A stretch of DNA of 64,000 nucleotides from CBDCVY01 sp965223245 (GTDB lineage Bacteria > Nitrospinota > Nitrospinia > Nitrospinales > Nitrospinaceae), in the NCBI GenBank assembly GCA_965223245.1, contig CBDCVY010000013.1, positions 248,001-312,000 of the forward strand, given 5' to 3'. Positions 17,013 to 26,120 of the stretch are shown one piece after another. Position 1 is the first letter of the stretch, and the number at the start of each line of letters is the position of its first letter. The position numbers were made by a program, and so were the translations under genes. The notes under the pieces are model-generated. The model was not told where the DNA came from, did no database searches, and was given only the letters and a program-made list of their open reading frames with translations.

Positions 17013-19217
17013 TTACTTTTCTTTTTCAATTATTATATCCACAGATTTAAACGAGGGTGTTTTTGATTGATTATCATGCTTACGAGGAACTAGAATGTTG
17101 GCCTCCGGATAGTACATCATTACATTCCCTGATCGAATAGGGTATCCAATTAAAATTTGCTTGGAAAGTGTACCTGTTTTACTTTTTACCGATACTCGGT
17201 CGTTTTCCTTCCATCCATTTTCTAAAATATCTTTAGGATTCATTAAAACTACATTACGGTGAAAAATACCTCTAAATTTATCCTTTGTTTCATAGACCAC
17301 CGTATTGAATTGCCCTTCAGATCGAACTGTCATGAGTTTGAATTTCTTATTTTTTATTTTTGCCTGCTGAGAATTTGAATAACCAGGGATTTTAAATAAT
17401 GCTTTTCCATTTGTTCTCGGAAAAAGAGGTTTATGTAATACTCTTCCTTCAATATGGAATTCTTTTTTAGTCTGATCAAGTGACTTAATTTTTTTAAAAC
17501 CTGAAACAACCGAGCCAAGGGCTTGTCTTATTTCTTTATTGCTACTTAATCGATCCCATGGGATAGGGCTATTTGGCAATACCTTTTGTGCAATTTTACT
17601 AACAATCGTGATTTCACTTTTAGGGCCAAAGTATCTGGGTGGACCTCCTTCACTTAACCGAATGAAATTAAACATGCTTTCTTGAGTAGTAGGTTCTGGT
17701 TCCTCATCTCGGGCCAAAGCAGGAAGGATTAATGTCGATTGACCACGCCCTAAAAAGTGACCTTGGTTTAATGTTGTATTAATATATAGCGAGAATTTGA
17801 TTTTAGATAAGGCATTTTCGGCGAAACAAGAATCTGGGTTGGAACCAAATAAATTTCCCCCCAAATTCCATGCAAAATCGAATTTTCCCTCAGAGGCTGC
17901 TTCTACACAAGATAGAGTATCCATCCCTTTTTGAGTTGGTAAACTAAGATTATAATAAGATTCCAAATTATCGATAAAATCTTTTTTTAATTGTGGTGTG
18001 AAGCCTACGGAACCAATTCCTTGGACATTACTATGCCCACGCAGTGGGAGAAGACCCGCTTGTTGTTTTCCGACCATTCCACGCATTAAGGCCAGGTTGA
18101 CAATCGCTTGTACATTTTCTACGCCATGAGCATGGTGAGTTATTCCCATAGCCCATGCAAAGACTACGTTTTTTGAACGAGAGTAAATGCGAGCTAAAGA
18201 TTCTATTTCTTTTTTTAAAACACCGGATTCAATTTCTATTTCTTGCCAAGATAATTTTTCTAAGAAACTCAGATAATCTTGGAAACCCTCCGTATGGTCA
18301 TTAATAAATTCATGATCCAATACGTTGGTTTGAGATTTTGCTAAGCCATTCAATGCTTTAGCAATTCCCAAGCATAAGGCTATATCACCACCAATATGGG
18401 GTTGAATATATTTGGAAGCAATTTTAGAACCAAAGAGAAGGCTTTTCCAATCGGAAGGGATATTGAATTTTTTTAAACCAGGTTCAATTGCAGGGTTGAT
18501 TACGATAATCTTTCCTCCTCTCCGACGAATATTCATCAATGTAGTCATGAATCTAGGATGATTGGAAGGAGGGTTGGCTCCAATAAGAAAAATTAAATCT
18601 GTATGATCTAAGTCATCTAACTGAATGGTGGCAGTGCTGGTACCCAGGCTTTGATTTAAGCCCACACCTGAGGCTTGATGGCAATAATAAGAGCAATTAT
18701 TGATATTGTTGGTACCAAAGTTTCGAGCGAATAATTGAAGCAGGAACCCTGCTTCATTAGAAGAACGTCCGCTTGCATAAAAAAAAGTTCGATCTGGAGA
18801 AGTATTTTTTAATTGTTCAACTATCCGAGCTTCGGCATCGGCCCAGGAAATTGGCCGATAATATGCTTGTCCAGATTCACAAATTACAGGTTGCGTTAAG
18901 CGACCAGCGTATTCTAATTCCAAAGGTGTCCACTTTTTAAGGGAGTCTACAGAGTTTTTTTTGAAAAAATCTTCTGATATGGGTGGCTGCATATCGGAGG
19001 CTTGTGCATAAAAGGACTTTTTGCAAACAGCAGGAAAATGGTTATTTTCATCACGCATTCCCCCTTTTTGTCCTCCCATACCTAAAGCACAACTTTTACA
19101 GGTATTTTTTGTAAACATTGCCTTGAGCATGGACCAAGTTCCAGCCCGAAAAGCAATGTTTAGCGAGGAAAAAATAGAGTCCCACCCCGCAATAGTTTTG
19201 GGAATTTTAGCAGGCAT
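17013..19217 (-). CDS. FdhF/YdeP-family molybdopterin oxidoreductase
   Basis: Protein of 734 residues, close to the usual ~760 of YdeP-type formate dehydrogenase alpha-like enzymes. The N-terminal Fe-S region has C40 and C43 in TCKSCALGMGGQKGG and C65. The molybdenum-cofactor domains follow. C179 in YYCHQASGVGL sits where E. coli FdhF has its selenocysteine, so a metal-ligand cysteine is kept. The phrases FIGANPPSNHP-like (LIGANPPSNHPRFM) and LRGHSNVQGIGSVG mark the cofactor sites, and the C-terminal barrel begins near 610. No signal peptide is seen, so it is cytoplasmic. It is not beside an FdhD or electron-transfer gene. YdeP relatives are linked to acid resistance, but the reaction is unproven. 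Confidence 0.88.
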   Translation of the reverse strand: MPAKIPKTIAGWDSIFSSLNIAFRAGTWSMLKAMFTKNTCKSCALGMGGQKGGMRDENNHFPAVCKKSFYAQASDMQPPISEDFFKKNSVDSLKKWTPLELEYAGRLTQPVICESGQAYYRPISWADAEARIVEQLKNTSPDRTFFYASGRSSNEAGFLLQLFARNFGTNNINNCSYYCHQASGVGLNQSLGTSTATIQLDDLDHTDLIFLIGANPPSNHPRFMTTLMNIRRRGGKIIVINPAIEPGLKKFNIPSDWKSLLFGSKIASKYIQPHIGGDIALCLGIAKALNGLAKSQTNVLDHEFINDHTEGFQDYLSFLEKLSWQEIEIESGVLKKEIESLARIYSRSKNVVFAWAMGITHHAHGVENVQAIVNLALMRGMVGKQQAGLLPLRGHSNVQGIGSVGFTPQLKKDFIDNLESYYNLSLPTQKGMDTLSCVEAASEGKFDFAWNLGGNLFGSNPDSCFAENALSKIKFSLYINTTLNQGHFLGRGQSTLILPALARDEEPEPTTQESMFNFIRLSEGGPPRYFGPKSEITIVSKIAQKVLPNSPIPWDRLSSNKEIRQALGSVVSGFKKIKSLDQTKKEFHIEGRVLHKPLFPRTNGKALFKIPGYSNSQQAKIKNKKFKLMTVRSEGQFNTVVYETKDKFRGIFHRNVVLMNPKDILENGWKENDRVSVKSKTGTLSKQILIGYPIRSGNVMMYYPEANILVPRKHDNQSKTPSFKSVDIIIEKEK

Positions 19218-19304
19218 TTGTGACCTACGGTTGTTTCAAGATTTTCTATTGCTATTATACAATTTTAAGAATTTAGAAGGGAAAGAAACAATTAAAAACG
19301 AGAG

Positions 19305-21287
19305 TCAGTCACTCATTAATTCAATAAGAGCTTCAACGCATTTGGGATCGTAGCGTCCTTTGTTGGCTTCTTTTTGAATTTCAAGGATTGCACTTTTGTA
19401 CTCCCAGGTTTCCTCAGAGTACACTCGCCAACCCGTCATGGAATCAAAAGCATCAGCGACTGTTAAGATCCTTGCACCTATAGGAATATCATTGCCCTTT
19501 AGGCCTTGGGGGTATCCGGAGCCATCAAAATTTTCGTGGTGCCCCAGAATTATTTTTTGGATGGAATCAGATTCGTACCCTAATTCTTTAATTAAATTAA
19601 CGCTTTCTTCGGAATGATTTTTTAATTCCTCATGTTCATTTGGTAGAAGTTTTCCCGGGCGCTCTAAATATTCATGAGAAACGGATTCTTTTCCTATATC
19701 GTGTAAATATCCGGCAATTAAAATATCTTCTTTTTCTTTCTCAGATAATCCCAAATGATCGGCCATTGCAAAAGAAATAGTTGCTACCAATTTTCCATGG
19801 TGGAGACTTCCGTCAATCAATTCTGATCGGAGAGATAAATCTTCTGGAAGGTTCATTTGAGCTAAGATGTGATGATATTTTTTATAAAACTTTTCCGGAA
19901 TTTTGTTGCGATTTTGTAAAGGATCATAAAACCCAATAATTTTATAAACAGCCATTCGGTTTTTTTTGCCTTTTAACATCAATTTTTCGAATTCGTCTTT
20001 TTTAAGATTGGCTTCAGCAAATGAAAGCTTCGCTTCTGTATGGTCAGGATTTATTCTTAAAAGATTTTCGTAGCATTCCATTGCCAAGGTTGCTTGACGA
20101 TTTTGAAAGTATATTTGTCCCAATTGGAATAACTTTTCCTGATTGTAAGGGTCTTCACCTAGATCTCGTCTTAATCGATCAATTTTTTCTTGCGATTTAT
20201 AATCCGTTGAACGTTTTCCATGGAAGTCATGAACACGAATTGCCTCTACATAAGGTTCCACATCGAGATATGTTTTTTCATCAATATAAATTGAACCCAC
20301 CTCACAAATGTTTTCTAATCGTGATGCAAGATTTGCAGTACTACCGATACAAGAATATGTTTTTCTTTTCGAGCCAAATAAACCGACAACAGAGGTTCCA
20401 GTTGCAATACCAATTCTCATTTTCCAAGGACAGTCAATTTGCAAAAGCTTTTTTTGCATTGACATACCAGCTATTACGGCCATCAAAGAATGCATGCGGT
20501 AATTAATGGGAGCACAAAACTCTGCCATGATCCCATCCCCTAAGTATTTGTCTACATGGCCGTAGTAGCGTTGAATACAAGTTTCCATTTCTTTAAGATA
20601 ATTGTTTAACTCTTCAACCACTTTTTCGGGAGGGTTTTCATCAGAATAATTTGTGAAATCTTTTAAGTCAGCAAATAGGACAGATATGCGGCGTTTTTCA
20701 TTGCGAAGTGTCCCCTCCATCATCATTTTCACGGCTGCAGGGTCCATAATAGAGTTTAATGCCGACTCCATTTTGTCCTTAAGAGTTTTTACTTCTTTAT
20801 AAGAAGTTTCCAGTTTAGCTGTTTTTTCGGTTAATGAATTTTCAAAATCTATATTGGATTGTTCTAAAGATTCTCTAACTTCATCCAATTCCTCATTTTT
20901 TTGCTCAAGCTCTTTATTCAACTGGCCAATTTGACTTTCTTCTTCGCCTACTTTTTGACTGAGGTTTCTAGCCAATGCGCCCACGAGGGTTAAAAATCCC
21001 ATCCAAATTGTCAGGTTAAAGAAATAGTCGAATTGATCTCTAGGAATAAATGATCCTTTCATAGCAAATAAGGCAAAGACCCAAAAAACATAAACTCCAA
21101 AAAATACCCATAAAAACAAACTTTTTTTGTTTAAGAAAAAACCAATGAGAATTGGAAATATATAATAAATATTTAAAAATTCTCCTCGACCATAAATCAC
21201 TAAGTTAATTAAATCACCAAAAATTAAAATAGCTAATATGGCTATGGATTCCACTAAAGGAATTTTAGTTTTTTTTAAAGCTTTCAT
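19305..21287 (-). CDS. Membrane class III nucleotide cyclase fused to TPR and HD-GYP domains
   Basis: Signalling protein of 660 residues. There are about four membrane helices in 10-105 and a coiled coil at 110-180. A class III cyclase domain spans about 197-345, with metal aspartates D207 (LFADLKDFT) and D251 (VDKYLGDG), K247 and S312 as likely base-selecting residues, and N319/R323 in STANLASRLE. A TPR-like pair lies at about 385-430. The HD-GYP domain (about 490-655) holds H529-D530 in YLHDIGKE and the complete signature HHENFDGSGYP. All key residues of both catalytic domains look intact, so the protein could make cAMP (or cGMP) and degrade cyclic di-GMP. It lies 87 bases upstream of the molybdoenzyme gene and may share its transcript. 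Confidence 0.9.
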   Translation of the reverse strand: MKALKKTKIPLVESIAILAILIFGDLINLVIYGRGEFLNIYYIFPILIGFFLNKKSLFLWVFFGVYVFWVFALFAMKGSFIPRDQFDYFFNLTIWMGFLTLVGALARNLSQKVGEEESQIGQLNKELEQKNEELDEVRESLEQSNIDFENSLTEKTAKLETSYKEVKTLKDKMESALNSIMDPAAVKMMMEGTLRNEKRRISVLFADLKDFTNYSDENPPEKVVEELNNYLKEMETCIQRYYGHVDKYLGDGIMAEFCAPINYRMHSLMAVIAGMSMQKKLLQIDCPWKMRIGIATGTSVVGLFGSKRKTYSCIGSTANLASRLENICEVGSIYIDEKTYLDVEPYVEAIRVHDFHGKRSTDYKSQEKIDRLRRDLGEDPYNQEKLFQLGQIYFQNRQATLAMECYENLLRINPDHTEAKLSFAEANLKKDEFEKLMLKGKKNRMAVYKIIGFYDPLQNRNKIPEKFYKKYHHILAQMNLPEDLSLRSELIDGSLHHGKLVATISFAMADHLGLSEKEKEDILIAGYLHDIGKESVSHEYLERPGKLLPNEHEELKNHSEESVNLIKELGYESDSIQKIILGHHENFDGSGYPQGLKGNDIPIGARILTVADAFDSMTGWRVYSEETWEYKSAILEIQKEANKGRYDPKCVEALIELMSD

Positions 21288-21342
21288 AGGAGGGTATAAT
21301 GTAAATTTAAAAAACTTTCCTTCGAGCCGGGCTCCTTTGTTG

Positions 21343-23349
21343 CTATTCGAGGAAAAATTTTAATTCGCTAGTAGCGGTTAAATAGATCAAAAAAGAATCC
21401 TTTGTTGAATTTACACCTATATATTTTACATCCTTTATTTCCCCAGAAAACCTTTCTTTTTGCGAAAACTCTTTATTTAGGGCCATATGAGTAAAATTCA
21501 AAGATTCTTTTTTCTTTTTGGTTAAGTCCCAACTGGTATTACTCCGCAAATCGCTAATAAAATCTTTTTCCAACAACCATTTTGCATTTTTGGTAAGCCA
21601 ATCTCTTGTATTTAAATCAAAATCTAGGTCAGGTATAGATAGCTTGTTTTCCTTCTCATCGTATTGTGGTTTACCGCTTAAATAAATTCGGCCGCTAAAG
21701 GCTCCAATTAAATCCAATTCTATTACTGTTTTTAAACTATTTCCATAGACGTGCACATTTTTTATATTTACTTTACGCTTGCCAAAATAAGGAAGGGGTT
21801 TCTTAGTCACATTGTTTTCTATTTCTTTGGCCGCGTCTATAAAACTTAGAGCCATATTGGTTAAAATTGTCGAATTTCCTGAGGGGTCTCCAAGTAAAAT
21901 ATCTGGAAGAGGCTGAGATTTTAAAGTAGGGTGAAATCCTATAATTACTTGGGGATTGGCTTCGATACCAATTGAAAGCGAGGCATTTGTTGCATCTAAA
22001 TTTATTGGAGTCACTCTGACTTTGCTGGGCTTTATTGCTAACCAAACATCTTCTTTCGGATTAATACTGATTGGCCGATTGAGCATGGACCAGGCCGTTT
22101 GTGCAAAGGGCCTTAAGTTGACAAACTTTGGTGATCTGTCATCTAAGTTTTTGGCAAACTCCTCGAGTTGCTTCGTTAATCTTGATTGAATCAAATTAAT
22201 AATTTCAGGTTTTGTCCCCGCCTCAGTACACCCTTTTGGATTTTCCGTGGTCACCTCGGATCGAGAAAGTAATCTCCAGTCGCTTTGCAATGAAAACTCG
22301 GATCTTAGAACGACATCTGTGGAAGGAAGTGGGTCTTGTTGTCCGCATGCGGTAATGGTATCCCAGATACAACAAGTAAAGGGAGGATAGGGCCTGTTTC
22401 TTTTTTCCGCGTATTCCAACTGATACTTAAAGTTTGAAGTGAAATCTGATTTATTCCCATTAGTAGTAAGAATAAAGTTTTCACGATCCCATTTATATTT
22501 TAATGCTTTAGGAGAATCCCAAGTTGGGAAGGGACCCCAATTTTCATTAAAATCTTCCCCTTTGGGTGTATTAGCTTCCAATTGCAAGATATTTATGACA
22601 TCTCCCAACGAAATTGTAACAGGCACTATTATAGTAGAGGGATCAATTTCTGGAATGGGATTTTCTTTGGGAATTGCAGGTTTGGGAGCTAAAAAGTTTT
22701 CTTTTTTGGCAACTTTTTTTTGTTTTGGAGGTAAATTTGTTTTTTTTGCCGATTTTTGAGTAATTTCTTTTTTATTTGAAGTTGAAACTTCTGAAGAGAT
22801 TTCTTTTGATTTTTCTTTGATTTCAGTAGAAGGTGATTTTGCTAAAGATTCCTTTTTTTTGACAGGTTTTTTTGTTGTTATGGATTTAATTGCGACGTCT
22901 TCCTTTATAACCTCTTTTTTTTGAATATCTTCTTTTTTATTTTCCACTATCAAATTGGAATTAGGACTTTCATTGTTTGCGATTGGTTTCTTTGGGGAAA
23001 CGGGTTTTTCTGCTTTTTCAGGGGTAGTTGATTTTTCCTCATCTTTTTTATTCTCAAAGTTTGAGGTTTTTGCTTTTGTCTCTTGATTGTCTGACTTCTG
23101 TTCTACAGGTTTTTGTTCTTGAATTGGGGGTGGGGTTGGACGGGGAGGAGATTTTTCCGTAATAATTGAAATATTATTGTCAGGTGTTTTGGATGCGATT
23201 TTCTCTTTTTTTTCTGGTTTCGGCGGATTGTTGTTCCCCGTTGTTGGTGGAGGGGAAGGGTACCAGGTTTTTTTGTATACAGATGAGCAACCCGAAGGAA
23301 GAATCAAAAATATTAATAAGAAAATAATTATTTTATTGCTTAGGGGCAT
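21343..23349 (-). CDS. DUF4403-like lipoprotein with long charged linker
   Basis: Envelope lipoprotein of 668 residues. A signal peptide ends in the lipobox LPSGC with lipidated C21. Residues about 30-235 are low-complexity, rich in Lys, Pro, Glu and Ser, and probably disordered, reaching from the membrane into the periplasm. The folded part (about 240-668) matches the DUF4403 pattern, including VNLRPFAQTAWSMLNRPISI, a WLAIKPSKV strand, and GAFSGRIYLSGKPQYDE. DUF4403 domains are related to lipid-binding tubular folds, so lipid handling is possible but unproven. It lies 55 bases upstream of the cyclase/HD-GYP gene on the same strand. The linker is encoded by A-rich codons (T-rich on the plus strand), which exaggerates the base skew of 22700-23200. 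Confidence 0.7.
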   Translation of the reverse strand: MPLSNKIIIFLLIFLILPSGCSSVYKKTWYPSPPPTTGNNNPPKPEKKEKIASKTPDNNISIITEKSPPRPTPPPIQEQKPVEQKSDNQETKAKTSNFENKKDEEKSTTPEKAEKPVSPKKPIANNESPNSNLIVENKKEDIQKKEVIKEDVAIKSITTKKPVKKKESLAKSPSTEIKEKSKEISSEVSTSNKKEITQKSAKKTNLPPKQKKVAKKENFLAPKPAIPKENPIPEIDPSTIIVPVTISLGDVINILQLEANTPKGEDFNENWGPFPTWDSPKALKYKWDRENFILTTNGNKSDFTSNFKYQLEYAEKRNRPYPPFTCCIWDTITACGQQDPLPSTDVVLRSEFSLQSDWRLLSRSEVTTENPKGCTEAGTKPEIINLIQSRLTKQLEEFAKNLDDRSPKFVNLRPFAQTAWSMLNRPISINPKEDVWLAIKPSKVRVTPINLDATNASLSIGIEANPQVIIGFHPTLKSQPLPDILLGDPSGNSTILTNMALSFIDAAKEIENNVTKKPLPYFGKRKVNIKNVHVYGNSLKTVIELDLIGAFSGRIYLSGKPQYDEKENKLSIPDLDFDLNTRDWLTKNAKWLLEKDFISDLRSNTSWDLTKKKKESLNFTHMALNKEFSQKERFSGEIKDVKYIGVNSTKDSFLIYLTATSELKFFLE

Positions 23350-23750
23350 GTGGAAATAACTCTTTTATAAGTATCTTATCTCTAATTTAAATAAGCGTCA
23401 ATAATTCATATATAAAGCCAATGGGTTTTTGCTTTTGAGGTTGAACTTTTAAAAATATGTAATTAACCTATATTAGGTGTAGGGATATTTATTGACTAAT
23501 AAGGAATTATTTTTGCTCTCTTATTTAATTATCCCAAGAGTACTTTAATACTATTTTTTCTCAAAGATAATATTTAAATAAGCTGGGGAAATAGTTGTAA
23601 CTCATTTAACCTTAATAGGTTAATTTATTTTTCTGGCAATCCAAAGCTTTTTTGGGTCAGAGTACAAAATCCGTTGAGATCCAATAGTCCATTGAATGAT
23701 TTTTTAAAGACAAATATTTCAAGTAATTCTAATTTTTAGGAGAGATTCCA
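23350..23750. other. Divergent intergenic region, 401 bp
   Basis: This spacer separates the divergent DUF4403 and PEGA lipoprotein genes and must hold both promoters. It is very AT-rich. I saw no RNA gene, and no motif strong enough to call beyond the ribosome site AGGAGA at 23738-23743. Confidence 0.45.
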
Positions 23751-24431
23751 TTGAACAAGGCTAATTCTAATAAACTTTTTATATTGTTATTGGCAGGATT
23801 TGGTTTTTATTTTACAGGCTGTGCAACAATATTTTCTGATGGTAAAGATGACGTTACTATCAATTCAAATGTACCCGGAGTCAAAGTTTTCATGGACGGA
23901 AACCTAAAAGGAGAAACGCCACTAACTCTTTCGGTAAAAAGGAAATTGCAAAAATATAAAATGAAATTTGTGAAAGAAGGTTATGAGACTCAAGAATTTG
24001 AATTGGCCCATGAATTTAATTTAAATACAGGTATGATATTAGATTTAACCGGAACAGCGATTTCTCTTACACCCGGCGCAGTAGACGCATTATCTGGGAA
24101 TTTGATAAAGTATTCCCCTACGGAATACCAAATTGAAATGATGCCTATAAAAGCGAGTGGCTTAGATTTTAATAAAACTTTAAAATCAAAAAAGTTTGCG
24201 GCCTTCAATTATGATTTCTTGGTAAGGGATATTTTGTTGGGAAAAGGGGAATATTTGGATTCTTTAATTTATAGCTTTAATATTCCGCAAAAGAAGAAAG
24301 TAAATATTGAAAAATTAATTCAACAAAACCAAGAAAATCTTTTGTTAAGTGAAAATGGACTTATTCTTTGGGACAAGATTAATAGTCTATTGGCAAGTGA
24401 CCATAATCTTAAAATGTATCAATTAAGTTAA
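23751..24431 (+). CDS. PEGA-domain lipoprotein
   Basis: Envelope lipoprotein of 226 residues. It starts with TTG at 23751, which is well supported by AGGAGA seven bases upstream. The signal peptide ends with the lipobox FTGC, so C23 is lipidated. A PEGA domain follows at about 36-82 (VTINSNVPGVKVFMDGNLKG, then ETPLTLSV and FVKEGYETQEF), a small beta-sandwich module of surface proteins thought to bind cell-wall or glycan partners. A glycine-rich hydrophobic stretch at about 90-110 may touch the membrane. The rest is unrecognised. It forms a single-gene unit closed by the terminator at 24442-24467. Confidence 0.75.
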   Translation: MNKANSNKLFILLLAGFGFYFTGCATIFSDGKDDVTINSNVPGVKVFMDGNLKGETPLTLSVKRKLQKYKMKFVKEGYETQEFELAHEFNLNTGMILDLTGTAISLTPGAVDALSGNLIKYSPTEYQIEMMPIKASGLDFNKTLKSKKFAAFNYDFLVRDILLGKGEYLDSLIYSFNIPQKKKVNIEKLIQQNQENLLLSENGLILWDKINSLLASDHNLKMYQLS

Positions 24432-24441
24432 CAATTATCAC

Positions 24442-24467
24442 AAAAGGCGGGCACCTGCCCGCTTTTT
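24442..24467 (+). terminator. Strong Rho-independent terminator, possibly bidirectional
   Basis: GCGGGCA pairs perfectly with TGCCCGC around a CC loop. AAAAG precedes the stem and TTTTT follows it. It sits 11 bases after the PEGA lipoprotein stop. Confidence 0.9.
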
Positions 24468-24620
24468 AATGGTAATTCAGAACATTAAAGTTTAAAAATT
24501 TATTGAACTTATCATTTCTTAGCGTAGAATCTTCTTGCGAGTTAAAATTGTTTTTGAGAATTTAACTCCTCAATCGCCCTCCCGAACAGTCTAAAAATAT
24601 ATTGGTTTCCTATTTTATCA

Positions 24621-26120
24621 ATGAAAGACCTTCTTAACAATAAAACCTTTCATTATATTTTCTTAATTTACTTTTCTCTTTTGTCCACTCTAAGTCGGGT
24701 TGCAAGGTGGGGTTTAAGACCAGATGCTGATGCTTGGTATGCGCAAAAAGGGAAGGAATTATTAAAGTCAACTAACCCATTTATTGTTACATATAATGGG
24801 GAACCCTCCTTTGAACATACACCTTTTGTAATTTGGGTGGATGCGATTTCATTTAAGATTTTTGGAGTGTCTTCTTATGGTGCTATTTTCCCATCAGCGG
24901 TGTTTGCAACTTTGACCATTGTTATTACTTATAAGCTTTCCTATAAATTATTTGGTGATCGTTGGATTGCATTTATTGCGGGAATTATTTTGTTGTTTCC
25001 GGGATATTTTTTTGAAAATGCCAGAAGAGGTCATGTAGATGCAACCTTGGGATTTATGGTAATTATGGCCTTATATTGTTTTTGGCGCGGAAATGAAAAT
25101 TCAAAATGGTATTACGGCTATGGGTTGGCAACGGGCTGTGCCGTCTTAACTAAAAGTTTGGTAGGTTTATTTCCTTATGTAATTGGTCTGTTATATTTAA
25201 TTTTTACTCGCCAATTTAGAAAAATTTTTCAACCGCATTTGGTTTTGGGAGTTACTTTAGGAACGATTTGTGGTTTTAGCTGGTTTATTTTCAGTTGGAT
25301 TTATTTTGAGAATGCATTTTATGAGCATCATTTAATGCACATGTTATTTCGAAACTTTGGTGAAGACACAAATCAATTGGCGGGATATATTTTTTATTTA
25401 AAGGAAATTTTTAAATATTATTGGCCATGGTTTCCTATTTTAGTTTTTAGTTTCTGGGTGTTTTTTGAAAAAGTATATAGGAATAAAAGGAGCGAATACC
25501 TATTTGTTTTGATTTGGTTTTTTAGTATTTACATTATTATGAGCCTGCATGGTCGCCAGCAAATGCAATATATGATCTCTATATTTCCTGCAATGGCATT
25601 GATGGTTTCTAAAGTAATTGGAGATAGCTTGACTCCTGTTTGGAGGTTGAAATCAACACCTTATATTATTGGAGTTATTATGTTTGTCACCTTTTTTATT
25701 GGTGGGACCAACATTGAAATAAAAAATGCCAGTTCGCTAAACCAAAAAAGTGAATGGACTCGAAACTTAGCCGCTGTGATAAATTTAAATACCCCCATAG
25801 ATGGTGTTGTGGCAAATTATCGGATTGGTAATTGGCAGGAGGAACCGAGAACAGGTCTATTGTTTTTTGCAGATAGATATTTGGTCGATCCCATTTTTGA
25901 TGAAAAGATCCTAATCGATAAGACTGAAAAGAATCCAAAGATGACTTGGTTAACCCATATTGAGGTTTATCAAAAATTACTTGAGGATTATCCCGATAGA
26001 TTTTATTTGATCCAGGCGAATAAGAGATACGCTTATTTCACTTCTAAGTTAAATCGGGATAACATTCAATATGATTTTTCCAAAGAAGGATTAACTTATT
26101 TGTCTAAGGAGTTATTTTGA
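24621..26120 (+). CDS. Membrane glycosyltransferase, GT39/ArnT-like (PMT_2 superfamily)
   Basis: Inner-membrane enzyme of 499 residues that should transfer a sugar from a polyprenyl-phosphate donor to a periplasmic acceptor. About ten to twelve hydrophobic helices span the first 390 residues. The first periplasmic loop carries RPDADAWYAQKGKELL, where the aspartates fit the acidic catalytic motif of the family, and EHTPFVIWVDAISFKIFG follows, another family hallmark. The C-terminal ~110 residues form a small periplasmic domain. The stop overlaps the CobW gene start by bases TTGA, so the two genes are translationally coupled. Acceptor is unknown; lipid A, protein and polysaccharide are all possible. 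Confidence 0.85.
   Translation: MKDLLNNKTFHYIFLIYFSLLSTLSRVARWGLRPDADAWYAQKGKELLKSTNPFIVTYNGEPSFEHTPFVIWVDAISFKIFGVSSYGAIFPSAVFATLTIVITYKLSYKLFGDRWIAFIAGIILLFPGYFFENARRGHVDATLGFMVIMALYCFWRGNENSKWYYGYGLATGCAVLTKSLVGLFPYVIGLLYLIFTRQFRKIFQPHLVLGVTLGTICGFSWFIFSWIYFENAFYEHHLMHMLFRNFGEDTNQLAGYIFYLKEIFKYYWPWFPILVFSFWVFFEKVYRNKRSEYLFVLIWFFSIYIIMSLHGRQQMQYMISIFPAMALMVSKVIGDSLTPVWRLKSTPYIIGVIMFVTFFIGGTNIEIKNASSLNQKSEWTRNLAAVINLNTPIDGVVANYRIGNWQEEPRTGLLFFADRYLVDPIFDEKILIDKTEKNPKMTWLTHIEVYQKLLEDYPDRFYLIQANKRYAYFTSKLNRDNIQYDFSKEGLTYLSKELF

Noticed and set aside
20021..20506. 161-codon plus-strand frame
   Set aside because: It lies antisense within the well-supported cyclase/HD-GYP gene; composition is non-protein-like and there is no ribosome site.
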